DNA of 64,000 nt from Gammaproteobacteria bacterium LSUCC0112. GTDB taxonomy: Bacteria > Pseudomonadota > Gammaproteobacteria > Pseudomonadales > Pseudohongiellaceae. The stretch is from NCBI GenBank assembly GCA_004535785.1, contig SPIB01000001.1:771141-835140 (forward strand), given 5' to 3'. A model generated the notes under the pieces. The model did not search any database and had not been told where the DNA came from. It saw nothing but the letters and a program-made list of their open reading frames with translations. Below, piece by piece: positions 46,902 to 56,843 of the stretch (positions within the stretch are counted from its first letter, which is position 1; every line of letters begins with the position of its first letter). A program made the position numbers and the translations under genes.

Positions 46902-48032
46902 TTATTCCGGGTCGACGTGAGTGTCAATGATTCGCTGCACACGGTCGCGATATTTAAGCAGTGCTTCCACACATCGGCCGTCGAGCTTGCCCTCTGCCGT
47001 CATACGGCGAAGTTCGTCCGCAGCGTCTTCAACTGACCATTCGCGCTTGTAGGGACGCTTGCTGGTCAACGCATCGAATATGTCGGATACGGTGATGATG
47101 CGCGCCTCCGCCGGCACGGCCTCACCTTTAAGACCGGCGGGATAACCGCTGCCATCCATAAACTCGTGATGACAGGCCACCACATTGCGCATGATGCTTG
47201 TGCCGGGCATGTGGGCCAGACTGAAGTCGGCCAATATCTTGTCGATCATCTGCGCCCCCAGTACAACATGTGATTTCATGATCTCGCGCTCATCTGCTTC
47301 AAGGCGTCCGGGCTTCAGCAAAATACGGTCTGGGATGCCAATCTTGCCAATATCGTGCAGGGGCGCAAACAGCCGGATATGGGCAATGTTCTCGTCACTC
47401 AGGCTAAAGGTCTCGGCCAACTCCTGCGCGATCAGTTCCGCATACTGCGCCATGCGCTCCAGGTGGGCTCCGGTCTCGAAATCGCGCAGATTGGCGAAGT
47501 CCCGGGCCACATGGGCCGAGGCAATGATGGACTGGATCGCTGACAGTTCCGAGGACACCGTCAGATTGATCAATGTGGAGTAGACCATCAAATCTCGCTG
47601 TACCAACTCAGTAAAGGCATGGGTGCGCAGCGAGTCAAAGAAGATTAAGCCGATGAAACCGCTAGCGCCATACATCGGAACGGTATAGGACGATTGATAA
47701 CCCTGCTGTAACAGCCAGCGTGAATGTTCGGCATTGGCAGTAACTTGTTGCTGTATCTCATCGATTACACGCGCCTTGCCTGTTTCCATGATCTGACTGA
47801 GAGACTTGCTGGCACTGATGGGGTAGTTATAGGCTTTGATTGGCACACCGCTGCGGGTGCTGCTGATAAAAGTCTTAATCTCGCCGCTGCCGGGATCATA
47901 GAGCGCGCAAGCGATGCGTTCCACCACTGGCACTTGGTCGAGCATGCTGTGATGAAGACCCTCAAGACGTTGCGACAAAGTGCTGCCAGGTTGCAGGACC
48001 TGAGCCAGGATACCTTGGGTTTGCTGAGACAT
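46902..48032 (-). CDS. GAF and HD-GYP domain protein (probable cyclic-di-GMP phosphodiesterase)
   Basis: 376 residues. The N-terminal half is a GAF-type sensor domain (VERIACALYDPGSGEIKTF.. to SSYTVPMYGASGFIGLIFFDS). The C-terminal HD-GYP domain has FETGAHLERMAQYAELIA, PLHDIGKIGIPDRILLKPGRLEADEREIMKSHVVLGAQM, the signature HHEFMDGSGYP (HHExxDGxGYP) and ARIITVSDIFDALTSKRPYK. All metal and GYP residues are present, so hydrolysis of cyclic-di-GMP to pGpG or GMP is likely. It is a lone gene. The damaged TonB-receptor gene starts divergently about 165 bp away. Confidence 0.9.
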   Translation of the reverse strand: MSQQTQGILAQVLQPGSTLSQRLEGLHHSMLDQVPVVERIACALYDPGSGEIKTFISSTRSGVPIKAYNYPISASKSLSQIMETGKARVIDEIQQQVTANAEHSRWLLQQGYQSSYTVPMYGASGFIGLIFFDSLRTHAFTELVQRDLMVYSTLINLTVSSELSAIQSIIASAHVARDFANLRDFETGAHLERMAQYAELIAQELAETFSLSDENIAHIRLFAPLHDIGKIGIPDRILLKPGRLEADEREIMKSHVVLGAQMIDKILADFSLAHMPGTSIMRNVVACHHEFMDGSGYPAGLKGEAVPAEARIITVSDIFDALTSKRPYKREWSVEDAADELRRMTAEGKLDGRCVEALLKYRDRVQRIIDTHVDPE

Positions 48033-48196
48033 GGATGCGCTCCGCGTTGTTGATTTCTTTAGAGGGCTGATAGTAGTGGTTTCCCTTTATCATGGATAGG
48101 TATTGCCCACGTATGTCTCGTGTGTCGGCCACGCACCTGGAAACTGTAGCAAACAGCGTCAAGCCAAAGACGTTAACTAACCGTTAATCAACAGGA

Positions 48197-50211
48197 ATGA
48201 CATACCCTTCCAACGCTCCAACCACTAAGCTTGGGCTGTCTTGTTTGACCCTGTGTTGTTTAACCCGTCACCCCAACAGAACAGTGAGTTTGCAAGTGAA
48301 GCCGATTCCTCAACTGTCATCCGATACCCCATTATTGGCTCGAACTTTCACAGCAACGTCCGCAGCCACACCCGCAGGCGCGTCAACTGCGCGCAGCGTC
48401 GTTCGCTCGCCGCTGAGCGCTGGCCTGACCAGCCTGCTAGGGGCATTGGCCTCGTCAGCCGCGCTGGCACAGCCGGCTGATGTTGAAGAAGTGTTGGTCA
48501 CTGAACGCAGCCTGGAAAAGACCCTTCCGCTGGAACTCGCCCGTTGCGGCGCGGATCTGGAAATCATTACCGAGCAAGTCATTAACCGGCACGGGTTTGT
48601 TGATGTGGCGCAGGCGCTGGAGATGCTGGTGCCGGGACTGCACCTGACAAGTCAGGCGGGCGCATTCAGTTACGTAAACGAGCACATGCAGGGCTCACGG
48701 CCAAGTGATGTGCTCTGGACTCTGGATGGTATTCGCATCAACAACCGCCTTTACAACAGTACCAGCCCGGCGGACACGCTGCCGTCAGGCATAATTGAGC
48801 GCGCGGAGGTATTAAAGGGTAGTCACGGCCTGATGTACGGAACACAGGCGATTGCAGGTGTGGTTAATGTTGTGACACGTGGATTTTCAGATACCTCGGA
48901 CGGTTCGCTGACGGTGGGTGCGGGCAGCCATAGTGCCTACCGGGCCAACGGCTATCTGCGGGGGTCTGTTGGCGAACACAAACTGGTTGGCTGGTTGTCG
49001 AGCGACGTCAGTGACGGCTACGAGATCTATGACGTCTATCAGCCAAACCCGGTCAATTGGGAACGCGGATACAATGTGGACGGTGTTGGACTTAAATACG
49101 GATTCGACGTCAGTCCTGAACTAAGCCTGAGCCTGACTGGCATCCACACCGTCGCCCGGCTCGACTACCCCAACGTCAGTAATGTCACCGTCAATGACCG
49201 CACAGAAGACATTGTTAGCGCCAAACTGGACTACCTGCCCAGTGAACGCGCGCGTTTTTATGCCAAGGCGTATTTTCAAGACTGGGACACTGACTATTAC
49301 ACACCACCGAACCCTTCAGCCTACTGGGGCTATCGGGATAAGGGCGTCTCCGCCGCAATGGCCATTGCGGATGATCGCTGGTTTGAGTATCACCTCGGCT
49401 ACGATTTCCAGACCTACAAGGGGCAGGATCAAGTCCTGCTGATTGCCAGGCAGCAGGAGAAAGTTCACGCGCTGTTCACGCGCTGTTCACGCAGATACGC
49501 AGTCTGGTCACGCTCTCGCAACGCGCCCGCTTTGCCGCGGGGGTTCGTTACAACAACACCGATGGCACCGACTCAACTGTCTGGAATGTCTCGGGCTTCT
49601 ACGATCTGACAGACAGACTGTTTATACAGGGCATGGTGGCAATGTCTTTTTTGCTGCCTAGTGCTGAGAATCTGTATCGCATCCTTTGCCCTACCGGTGT
49701 CAACTGCACTCACGGCAACACAAATCTGGCCCCTGAGCAGAGCCTGGCGGTGAATCTGTCCCTGGGTGGTCAAATCACGTTTGTGCAGCGGATGCTGGAG
49801 TGGCAACTCAATGGCTGGGATCGCACCGTGGATAATCTGATCACCACCGCCCCGACTCCGGTCGCGCAGCTGGGGGCATTCCCGGCGGGATTTACGCGGA
49901 CGTTTATCAATATTCCTGACAAAATTGGTGCCAATGTTGCGGTCAAGTTCACCGGCGAAAAAACTGCCAATGTCACCGGCTTCGGCCCACTGGCGTATGC
50001 TAACAACTACGTCGTCGACGCGGGTGTCTATGTTTACCTGGATCAGGCCCGGGCACACCGTGTCACGCTGCGCCTCGAGAATCTGCTGGATGAAACCTAT
50101 GCCACCGCAGTCAACTCGGCCGTGCTGGCCGGCACAGCCAATCAGCATTTCCTGTGGCAACGCCTTGCGCCGCCGCGCACCGTGCAACTGAATTACAGTT
50201 ACTACTTATGA
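48197..50211 (+). pseudogene. TonB-dependent outer-membrane receptor, broken by 11-bp duplication
   Basis: The plug domain (VEEVLVTERSLEK, then VLWTLDGIRINNR, GVVNVVTRG) and the start of the barrel lie in one frame to about 49,480. The C-terminal barrel continues from about 49,480 in another frame (TQIRSLVTLSQRARFAAGVRYN to the aromatic-rich end LNYSYYL at 50,208). An 11-bp tandem duplication at 49463-49484 shifts the frame; removing one unit restores KVHALFTQIRSLVTL without a break. The first frame ends in a stop at 49,609. A signal-like segment ends in AALAQ about 90 residues in, so the true start is probably later than the ATG at 48197. The ligand is unknown; the neighbour is a PepSY protein. 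Confidence 0.85.
49463..49492 (+). repeat. 11-bp tandem repeat (GTTCACGCGCT), 2.7 copies
   Basis: GTTCACGCGCT at 49463-49473 and 49474-49484, then the first eight bases again (49485-49492). The reading frame of the receptor is continuous only if one copy is removed, so the ancestral form had 1.7 copies. Slipped-strand gain or loss of the unit would switch the gene off or on. Confidence 0.9.
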
Positions 50212-50212
50212 T

Positions 50213-51651
50213 ATGCGCTGGCTACTGCTGGTACATCGCTATCTGGCAATGGCCGTCGGTGTCTTGATGACACTGTGGTGTCAGTCAGGCTTTGTCATGA
50301 TGTACCAGAGTTTCCCGGAGTCATCGCCTGCCCAGCGGCTTGCTGGTCTGCAAGTGCTGGAATTGGATTCCTGCAGTACGGCGGGGGTTCTGCAGCCGCA
50401 CGATGACACACCGGTCGTGGATTTCCGCATTGAAATGCTGCTTGGCGAACCTGTGCTGCGGCTGGCCTCGGCTGCCGGTACGCAGGAGGTCATCCGCCTG
50501 CGAAGTGGTTCTGCGTTGCCCGAACTGACGCAGGCGCAGGTGCTGCAGATGGCAGCACAGTACGCGCGCGAAAACAGAATCAGCGGTCTACCCGCCTCTC
50601 TGGGGACAACCGATGGTGATCAATGGACCTTGCTGGATGCCCGCCGCAACGCCCCCGCATGGCACGTTGCCCTGAACGACCCACGTGGCACACAAATCTT
50701 CATCAACGGGCGTACTGGCGAGGTTTTTCAGCAATGCAATCGCCGCGAGCGGGTGCTGTCGTGGTTCGGCGCCATTCCTCACTGGATTTACTTCAGCCAG
50801 CGGCGACTGAAACGCTCGTCCGCACACTCCGCTACGCCCAGATCGCTGTCACCCTATCCGGGGTGGTGGTACTGGCATCACATGGCCGGTCTGGTGTTTG
50901 GCGTTTTGACACTGACATGGGTTTTCAGTGGCTTGCTTACCATGAACCCGTGGGGCTGGCTCAGTGGCTCGATCCCGGAAATACGCCTCTACCAGAGCGA
51001 ACTGGGCGGCACCACACGCTGGGCAGATCTGCGGCAGCTGCTGGCTGCGCTCAGCGGTAACGAGGCATCGGTCACACAGCAACCGGGACTCGTGCCGCTG
51101 ACGCCCCAACCGTTTTTGCAGCAGGCTTTTTTCTGGGTCACTCAGCGGATTCAACATCCGTGCGCTACGACGCAACCGGGAACAGCGCGCCACTGGATGT
51201 TGATCACATCCGCGCTGGCGTCAGTAATCTGGTGGTCGCTCTGACAAGCGTTGAGCTGCTGTCCAATGAAGACAGCTATTACTCCGGTCACAAACGCACC
51301 GTGGCGCTGCCTGCTGTGCGGGTAATCACTGCCGATGCAGACGCAACGCGCCTGTATATCAATCCGCAGACGGGGCAGACGCGGGCAGTCAGCAGCACTG
51401 GCCGCCTCTCGCGTTGGGTACGCACCGGCCTGCATGACCTTGATTTTCCAGTGATCAGAAACCGCCCGTGGTGGGATGTGCTGGTCCTCGTGCTGTTAAG
51501 TGGCGTCACCGCCGTGTCCATCATCGGCACCTGGATGGCGCTGCGCAGCGTGCGCCAGGACTTTCGCACGGCCCTTCGCCGTCGTCTCGCCTTGCGAGGA
51601 CATCACAAAACACACGCTCCTCACAGACCCGCGCAGGGAGACCAGGCATGA
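50213..51651 (+). pseudogene. PepSY-domain membrane protein, frameshifted
   Basis: Begins with LLLVHRYLAMAVGVLMTLWCQSGFVMMYQ, the usual first helix of PepSY/PiuB-like iron-uptake proteins next to TonB receptors. The region SPYPGWWYWHHMAGLVFGVLTLTWVFSGLLTMNPWGW is typical. The first frame ends at 51,244, but from about 51,128 the protein continues in the -1 frame (LGHSADSTSVRYDATG, then PWWDVLVLVLLSGVTAVSIIGTW) to 51,651. The shift lies in a T6 run, T-TTT-TTC in slippery phase; one extra T would also repair it. Between IYFSQRRL and SPYPGWW the expected second helix is missing, and a hydrophobic stretch (TLVRTLRYAQIAVTLSGVVV) sits in another frame there, so a second lesion is likely. Co-directional, 2 bp after the receptor. 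Confidence 0.75.
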
Positions 51652-51678
51652 ACTCATTGCACTCTATCGCATTTACCG

Positions 51679-52158
51679 TTGATCTGTTGTGTAAAGCGCT
51701 CACGGGCATTGCTGATGCTGATCTCAACCGGGATGCTGCTCCAGTGCACCGCAGACGAACCGTCCACGCCTCCAGCGGTGAATGGCTGGATAGAATATCC
51801 CCTGAGCGAGCATACCTATTCAGCGAGCAACACGCCGTTTTTACACAGCCACCACGAGGTACCCGTGCCCGCAGGTGAGGCACTGGAACACAAGCTGAGA
51901 CTTAATGAGGGAGACACCATTGTGTATCTTGACATGATGCTGCCCGGACCGCTGGAGGTGGAGTTTCACAGCCATACTGACCGCGAACCCGGCGCAGACG
52001 ACCTGCTGATGTTTTACAACATCCATCGCAATGGCCAGGAACGCGGAGCACTGACCGCGCCATTCTCAGGCATACACGGCTGGTACCTCAACAACAGGTC
52101 GGCTGTGGACATCGTTGTTCACCTTGAGGTGGCGGGTTTTTACGCCGTGGAACCCTGA
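51679..52158 (+). CDS. Probable lipoprotein of a beta-sandwich family
   Basis: Up to 159 residues from a TTG at 51679; an ATG at 51715 in the same frame is the alternative. The lipobox is MLLQCTAD, so it should be lipidated and membrane-anchored. The mature part HKLRLNEGDTIVYLDMMLPGPLEVEFHSHTD and LTAPFSGIHGWYLNNRSAVDIVVHLEVAGFY matches small exported proteins with a strand-loop-strand GxHGWYxxN core; the function is unknown. An ATG at 51648 overlaps the PepSY stop as ATGA but is in another frame, hinting at yet another indel in this gene's start. It is the third gene of the receptor cluster. Confidence 0.55.
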   Translation: MICCVKRSRALLMLISTGMLLQCTADEPSTPPAVNGWIEYPLSEHTYSASNTPFLHSHHEVPVPAGEALEHKLRLNEGDTIVYLDMMLPGPLEVEFHSHTDREPGADDLLMFYNIHRNGQERGALTAPFSGIHGWYLNNRSAVDIVVHLEVAGFYAVEP

Positions 52159-52200
52159 ACAGGCCTTGATGCATCCAGGCGGGCCGATGCTGTGAGGCTG

Positions 52201-53336
52201 TTAATCATGCACCCAGCTGTTCTGCGGTGAAAGCTCACGCACGTGCAGCAATCTGGCGCTAAAGTTTGTTCTGTCGATACCAAACACTTCGATCAGACTT
52301 TCAAAACCGGAACTGGCCGACTGCTCGACAAAGGCTCTCCCCTCTCTGGCAGGCCGGCGGTGCTCGTGTACAACTGGCCCGTGGCGCGGTCGTATACCTC
52401 ATCAAAGGTATTGCCCGGCAAGAAGCTTGAGGTGGCGAAAAACAGGTTATTCAGGCCGCTGATGTACCAGATGTCAACAATGTGGTTATCGCGAAGATCC
52501 GCCGTGATCACTCGCGACATCATCTTGGCCTGGTAGTGTTTGCCCGTCGCATTGACCAGCGGCGCCACCGTCATTAATGCGCTGGCACTGCCTTCTGGCA
52601 TGTAAGTCATGTCCAGATCCCGGAAGTGTTTCTGCAGTTCGGCATCCCGCATAAACAGATTATTCAGGTCGTCGCGCGAGCTGATATAAAAATCCCGCAC
52701 CATGCGTGCGACTCCGCCCCGCTCGTTCAATTCTCCGACAATATAATAGTCACCCATCACCAGCAGGATCGGGATGTCATCGTCCGCGATGGTTTGCCAG
52801 ATGGCATGATCCAGCGAGGCGTCCAGCTGTCTGGCAAATGCTGGCGGTTGATGCTGCGACCACTGCAGCAGGTTCAGCACTGCAAGCACAACAACAACGG
52901 CCGCCAGCACACCTGTCAGCCACCGCCAGTGCCAATCAAAGGCAGGAACTGACTGCGGCAACACTTGGCTGTTGACGGCGACAATTGTGTTCTGGCCTTT
53001 GGGGATTTGCAGCTGCAAGGCTGGCGCGGAGTCACACCCTTTGTAGTGTTTATCGAGACGATTACGCAGCTGATGGATATAAACGCGCACGGCGGAATCG
53101 CGGGACACGTCAAACGAGCTGTCCCTGCCAAGTACGCCAACCGCAACATCAAACTCTTTGGGCTGTCTGGATTCAAGCGCGCAGTTAATCAGGTAATCCA
53201 GCAGCTGGACGTAAACGACTGATTTGCCCAACGCGCCACTGGCCACAATCTGCTCGCGGGCATCACGCACAGATTGCGGGCTGCAGTGGGTCAGCAGTTG
53301 GATGGTGCCTGTATTGTCGTCATTAACAGCCTTCAT
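52201..53336 (-). pseudogene. Membrane regulator with OmpR-like DNA-binding domain, frameshifted near its C-terminus
   Basis: 347 residues are readable in one frame (52293-53336). The N-terminal winged helix reads FDVAVGVLGRDSSFDVSRDSAVRVYIHQLRNRL, like those of adenylate-cyclase-type and OmpR-like regulators. A single membrane helix (WLTGVLAAVVVVLAVLNLL) splits it from a periplasmic part of about 200 residues. Around 52,330 a one-base loss in a short A/T run shifts the frame. Beyond it the other frame continues with FVEQSASSGFESLIEVFGIDRTNF to HVRELSPQNSWVHD and a stop at 52201, which looks like the true end. The truncated form may still bind DNA. Likely regulates the receptor cluster; not proven. 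Confidence 0.6.
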
Positions 53337-53409
53337 CGGCGTTAGGTGCCCCGTATATCAGCAAATAAGCAAGTGATCGCATGGTACCTCCGGATGTGTC
53401 GAACGGTAA

Positions 53410-54489
53410 TCACAACAACGACACTTGCTGGCCGGTTTTTGGACTCGCCTGGCCTAAGAGAATTTTTTCGTACACCACTTTGGTCGCCCCTAGGCCGGCA
53501 CTTGTTTCTATGTCAAGCCATTGACTCGCAGATTTGGAAAAGCTGTTCCACTGCTGCGCCAGCAGCGACTGGAACTGCTTGCCACCCCACTCATTGATTC
53601 GCTTCTGCGACTGAGACGGCGCAAAAAACATGATGGGTTTGGGGCAGGGCAGATCGGCGGATAGCGCGCGATTATCTTCCCAGTGGGAAAGACCTACCAT
53701 GCAGCAGTAGTTCAGTTTGTCGTCCAGTCGGCTATGCAAGGTTTCAATCAGTTGGGTATTACCGGCAAAGTCGACAATCACGCTGTTGTTATCGCCCAGT
53801 GCATCCAGTGCGTCATCATCCAGTGTCTGGTCTTACTAACCAAGACTGTTAAAAAAGTCCACATTGCACTTGGAAGTCAGACCGATCACCTCAACCGCGT
53901 GCGCACGCGTGGCCTTGGCTTTCTGCTACAGAAACACTAGGGAAATTGCGGTTTTGCTGGATGCGCTGGTGAGAATAATCTGTGTTGCCGCAAAAAAATT
54001 ATAGTCGGCCAGAAAGTCATCCAGCAGGAATGACGTGGTGAACAGCAGGCGGAACACCATTTGTAATGCTTCGGTATCGGCCTGATACAGCGGGTCCTTT
54101 GAGCAGCGCAGATACTGGTTGTACACCAGGGCGAGTCCATTGCGATGCACTGCACCATCGATGAAGCCGGATTCCCGAACTTGAGTGGGTTCAACCAGCA
54201 GATGAGTGGCCATGGGGTAATAGCCATAAAAACGCGCACCCACGTCAATGTCATCGCATCGGCTGGCAACAACGTCGGCAAAACCCCAGACGGGAATACA
54301 GCCTTTGTTGTCCGGCGCTGGGAAGAAGTCCCAATAGCGCAGTCTGTCGCCAACCGCAGCGTAGGTGATGTTATTGGCTGTCAACGCAAAGTGATCTATT
54401 TATAGCAGCACCTGACCATGCTGCAGCACATTGACGTCGATTGAGCTCTCTACAATCCCGTAGTCAGCAATGTTTTTTTTGTTAACCAT
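53410..54489 (-). pseudogene. DUF2855 family protein with four in-frame stop codons
   Basis: One continuous frame of 360 codons from the ATG at 54489, without any frameshift, matches DUF2855 along its length: ALTANNITYA, LRYWDFFP, PVWGFADVVAS, RFYGYYPMATHLLVEP, YNQYLR, FTTSFLLDDFLADY, SSKTAISL, then IVDFAGN, LNYCCMVGLSHW, and PKPIMFFAPSQSQKR. Stops interrupt it at 54402-54400 (TAA), 53928-53926 (TAG), and 53838-53833 (TAG TAA side by side). Each is one base change from a sense codon that fits (for example Tyr). DUF2855 proteins look like distant MDR-type oxidoreductases; the function is unknown. Recently inactivated by point mutation. Confidence 0.85.
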
Positions 54490-54600
54490 TAGCGCTTATT
54501 TTTTCATTATTTAGTTGCCCTTTTTGTTAATCAGCGTGTGATAGCTTATGCTCTCAGCATAACAAAATTTGGCAGCCCAATTCGACGGGAGTCGGTTTAG

Positions 54601-55740
54601 ATGAAAAGAATAATCACTGGCCTCACCGTACTCGTTTTATTCTATTTTTCTCAACTATCGTTTGCGCAGGACGATGATTTCATTTTCCACTCAGACCTTG
54701 CACGCGATTGGTATGAAGGCGGGCAGTATTTTGAATGGACGTCCACCACCGCGGACAATGACGCCGCCAAATTGAATATTTTCTATCGAACCTGGGGCGA
54801 TAAAAGCAAACCCAAATTACTCTTGGTTCATGGTTTTCCAAACTCCAGTTTTGACTACTATCATTTAATCCCGTTGCTTGAGAATGACTATTACATTGCG
54901 ACACTTGATTTCCCGGGGTCGGGATTTTCTGACAAACCTCTGAACAACTTTAACTATATGCTTGCTGAGAACGCGCAGATCGTTGAGCACTTCGTCAGGG
55001 AAGTCGTCGAATTTGATGATTTTGCGCTTTATACACATGATCGCGGCGTTAGTATCGGGCTGGCTCTGTTAAGCCACTATCTTGACAATCCGGCCCCAGA
55101 CTATCGGATCAATTATCACTTTATATCCAATAGCGGCATGTTTCTTCCCCTCGCAACACTGGTGCCTTTCCAGACCGCGCTGCTCGATGCACAAGCGGGT
55201 CCACGATTGATCGCAGCACGTTCGGCACAAGCAAGGTTAACTGAGGGCGACCCGGAAGCTGTTGCATTCTCTGATATTTTTGCTTTCAACGACGGAAATG
55301 CGGCCTTGCTATACGTGGGTCGATACCTGTTGGAACGCCAGGCTAACGAAACACGCTGGCTGCAGAGCTTGCCACGCAGCCCGATTCCTGTTGCCCTTTT
55401 ATGGGGGCTGACTGATGACATCAACCCAATTCGTATCGCGACACATGTGTGGGATAACTATCTCAATGAGCGCGAAGCTGCCAGCAGCTTTTGGATTCTG
55501 CCGTCCGCAGGCCACTATCCGCAACGCGATAAACCTGAAGAGGTTGCAAAGGTAGTTCGAATGGCATTATCAGGACAATTGCCGACACGGGAAGCTGAGG
55601 CAGAATTCATGCGCCAGTACAGCGGCAGGCGAACAACTGAGGATGCGATTTATGTTGGTTACTCGCGTGTTGAACCCCTGAATTTTCCAAGCTCAATTGA
55701 ATATACCCCGTCGGGTTATCGTTTAAAGGCTGTGGAATAG
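54601..55740 (+). CDS. Exported alpha/beta hydrolase, epoxide hydrolase/haloalkane dehalogenase-like
   Basis: 379 residues. A signal peptide (MKRIITGLTVLVLFYFSQLSFAQ) directs it to the periplasm. The oxyanion stretch is LLVHGFPNSSFDYYHLIP. The nucleophile elbow THDRGVSIG has Asp, not Ser, as in epoxide hydrolases and haloalkane dehalogenases. The acid is probably in LLWGLTDDINPI and the base histidine in SAGHYPQRDKP. A cap-like insertion lies between the elbow and the acid. The substrate is not inferable. It is intact, unlike most neighbours, and divergent from the DUF2855 relic 112 bp away. Confidence 0.87.
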   Translation: MKRIITGLTVLVLFYFSQLSFAQDDDFIFHSDLARDWYEGGQYFEWTSTTADNDAAKLNIFYRTWGDKSKPKLLLVHGFPNSSFDYYHLIPLLENDYYIATLDFPGSGFSDKPLNNFNYMLAENAQIVEHFVREVVEFDDFALYTHDRGVSIGLALLSHYLDNPAPDYRINYHFISNSGMFLPLATLVPFQTALLDAQAGPRLIAARSAQARLTEGDPEAVAFSDIFAFNDGNAALLYVGRYLLERQANETRWLQSLPRSPIPVALLWGLTDDINPIRIATHVWDNYLNEREAASSFWILPSAGHYPQRDKPEEVAKVVRMALSGQLPTREAEAEFMRQYSGRRTTEDAIYVGYSRVEPLNFPSSIEYTPSGYRLKAVE

Positions 55741-55950
55741 ACAGTTAAGGTGCGGCGCCGGCCGTCAACTCCAGCTCGCAACCCAACTGCATTTTTTTTC
55801 AGGCTGATATTTTTGAAATATCTGACTCAGATGATTATCTCACGCTTGTCTAAAAATTTGATTGTAATAAGCTTGAGCTGCGGACCAGAAAATGAAACTA
55901 GTACAACATGCATCTTTAACACACGATCAAATTTTCATGGAGAGGACATA

Positions 55951-56283
55951 ATGGCAAAGTCGATTAAATTAGCGTTTTTTTTGATACTAACCATGCTGCC
56001 TTTTAGTGCAATTGCAGCTGACTACTACGTCGATATCACGAATAAAACTGGATACATAATTCATTATATTTATGTTAGCCCTGACAGCTCCGATGACTGG
56101 GAGGAAGACGTTTTGGGTACTGAGGTGTTGATGAATGACACCACGCGTCGTATCACTCTGAAAGGGTATAACAGCCCGATCTTTGACATCAAATTGGTGG
56201 ATGAAGATGGTGATAGCTATACGTTCTGGGATATTGATGTGTCCAAACGCGATATAACGGCAACACTGGCTGACCTGGATTGA
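55951..56283 (+). CDS. Small exported protein of unknown function
   Basis: 110 residues from the ATG at 55951, with GGAGAGG just upstream; the longer ORF is not coding. A signal peptide (MAKSIKLAFFLILTMLPFSAIAA) precedes an all-beta domain of about 85 residues: YYVDITNKTGYIIHYIYVSPDSSDDWEEDVLG, ..IFDIKLVDEDGDSYTFWDID. The acidic D-S-D-D-W-E-E-D patch and the DEDGDSYT repeat suggest divalent metal or surface binding. I do not know a named family with confidence. The following DUF6435 gene starts inside its stop (TTGA). Confidence 0.75.
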   Translation: MAKSIKLAFFLILTMLPFSAIAADYYVDITNKTGYIIHYIYVSPDSSDDWEEDVLGTEVLMNDTTRRITLKGYNSPIFDIKLVDEDGDSYTFWDIDVSKRDITATLADLD

Positions 56284-56447
56284 AGAAAGGTAATCCACAG
56301 AAAAAACTGCAAAAATCCTACGAAGAAAAACTGACCGAGGCCATGCAGGCCCAGCGCAACGGAGATATCCGGCGCTATTCGACGCTGCAGGAAAAGGCTG
56401 AGGCTATCTACACCCAGCTGGAGGCCATAGGCGAGCAAAAGAGATGA
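56280..56447 (+). CDS. DUF6435-like small coiled-coil protein
   Basis: 55 residues from a TTG at 56280 that overlaps the previous stop. The helix ends RRYSTLQEKAEAIYTQLEAIGEQKR, and the core KKLQKSYEEKLTEAMQAQRNGDI is the hallmark of DUF6435 (KAMQAQRNGDI). These are short, all-helical cytosolic proteins of unknown function common in Gammaproteobacteria. The usual family start MFxxFKK is replaced here by LKKGNPQ, so the first few codons may have been lost or altered. Confidence 0.7.
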   Translation: MKKGNPQKKLQKSYEEKLTEAMQAQRNGDIRRYSTLQEKAEAIYTQLEAIGEQKR

Positions 56448-56563
56448 AATCGGCGTCACTCTGGGCAACATCCAGTTCGTGCTGACTCACGTACAATTAA
56501 TGCATCACTTGTGTTTTCCTGTCTAATGAAAAACGTATCACGTCTCTTTTTTACGGCACAAGG

Positions 56564-56827
56564 ATGAAACTTACAACTAGTAACTTGATAGATACGGGGA
56601 AATCTTTGCAAAAGCGCTTGTACAACTGGATGAACCTCATTGGTATTGGTTTTATCGTGGTTGGCGGTCTGGTCTTGATACTGGGAATGGTAGGGGTGAT
56701 TGATCTTGACGTGTTTGCGTTTGGAATTTCTGCGGGCGTCCGTATCGTCGGTACATTAGCCATCACCGGCTGCCTGCTGAGTGCAATAGCCTGCTTTGCC
56801 CTCGAATTTAATAATGATAAATCGTAA
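56564..56827 (+). CDS. Small two-helix membrane protein
   Basis: 87 residues. Two membrane helices (MNLIGIGFIVVGGLVLILGMVGVI and VRIVGTLAITGCLLSAIACFAL) follow a short polar head. Acidic, Asn-rich tail. No family recognised. AAGG lies directly before the ATG, unusually close. It begins a run of three small membrane proteins that ends at 57,151, with 16 bp to the next start. Confidence 0.6.
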   Translation: MKLTTSNLIDTGKSLQKRLYNWMNLIGIGFIVVGGLVLILGMVGVIDLDVFAFGISAGVRIVGTLAITGCLLSAIACFALEFNNDKS

Positions 56828-56843
56828 ATAAACAAGGCAACTT

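Noticed and set aside
50623-51060. A separate plus-strand gene inside the PepSY region
   Set aside because: The hydrophobic stretch TLVRTLRYAQIAVTLSGVVV is more likely a displaced remnant of the PepSY protein's second helix, and the rest of the frame is not protein-like.
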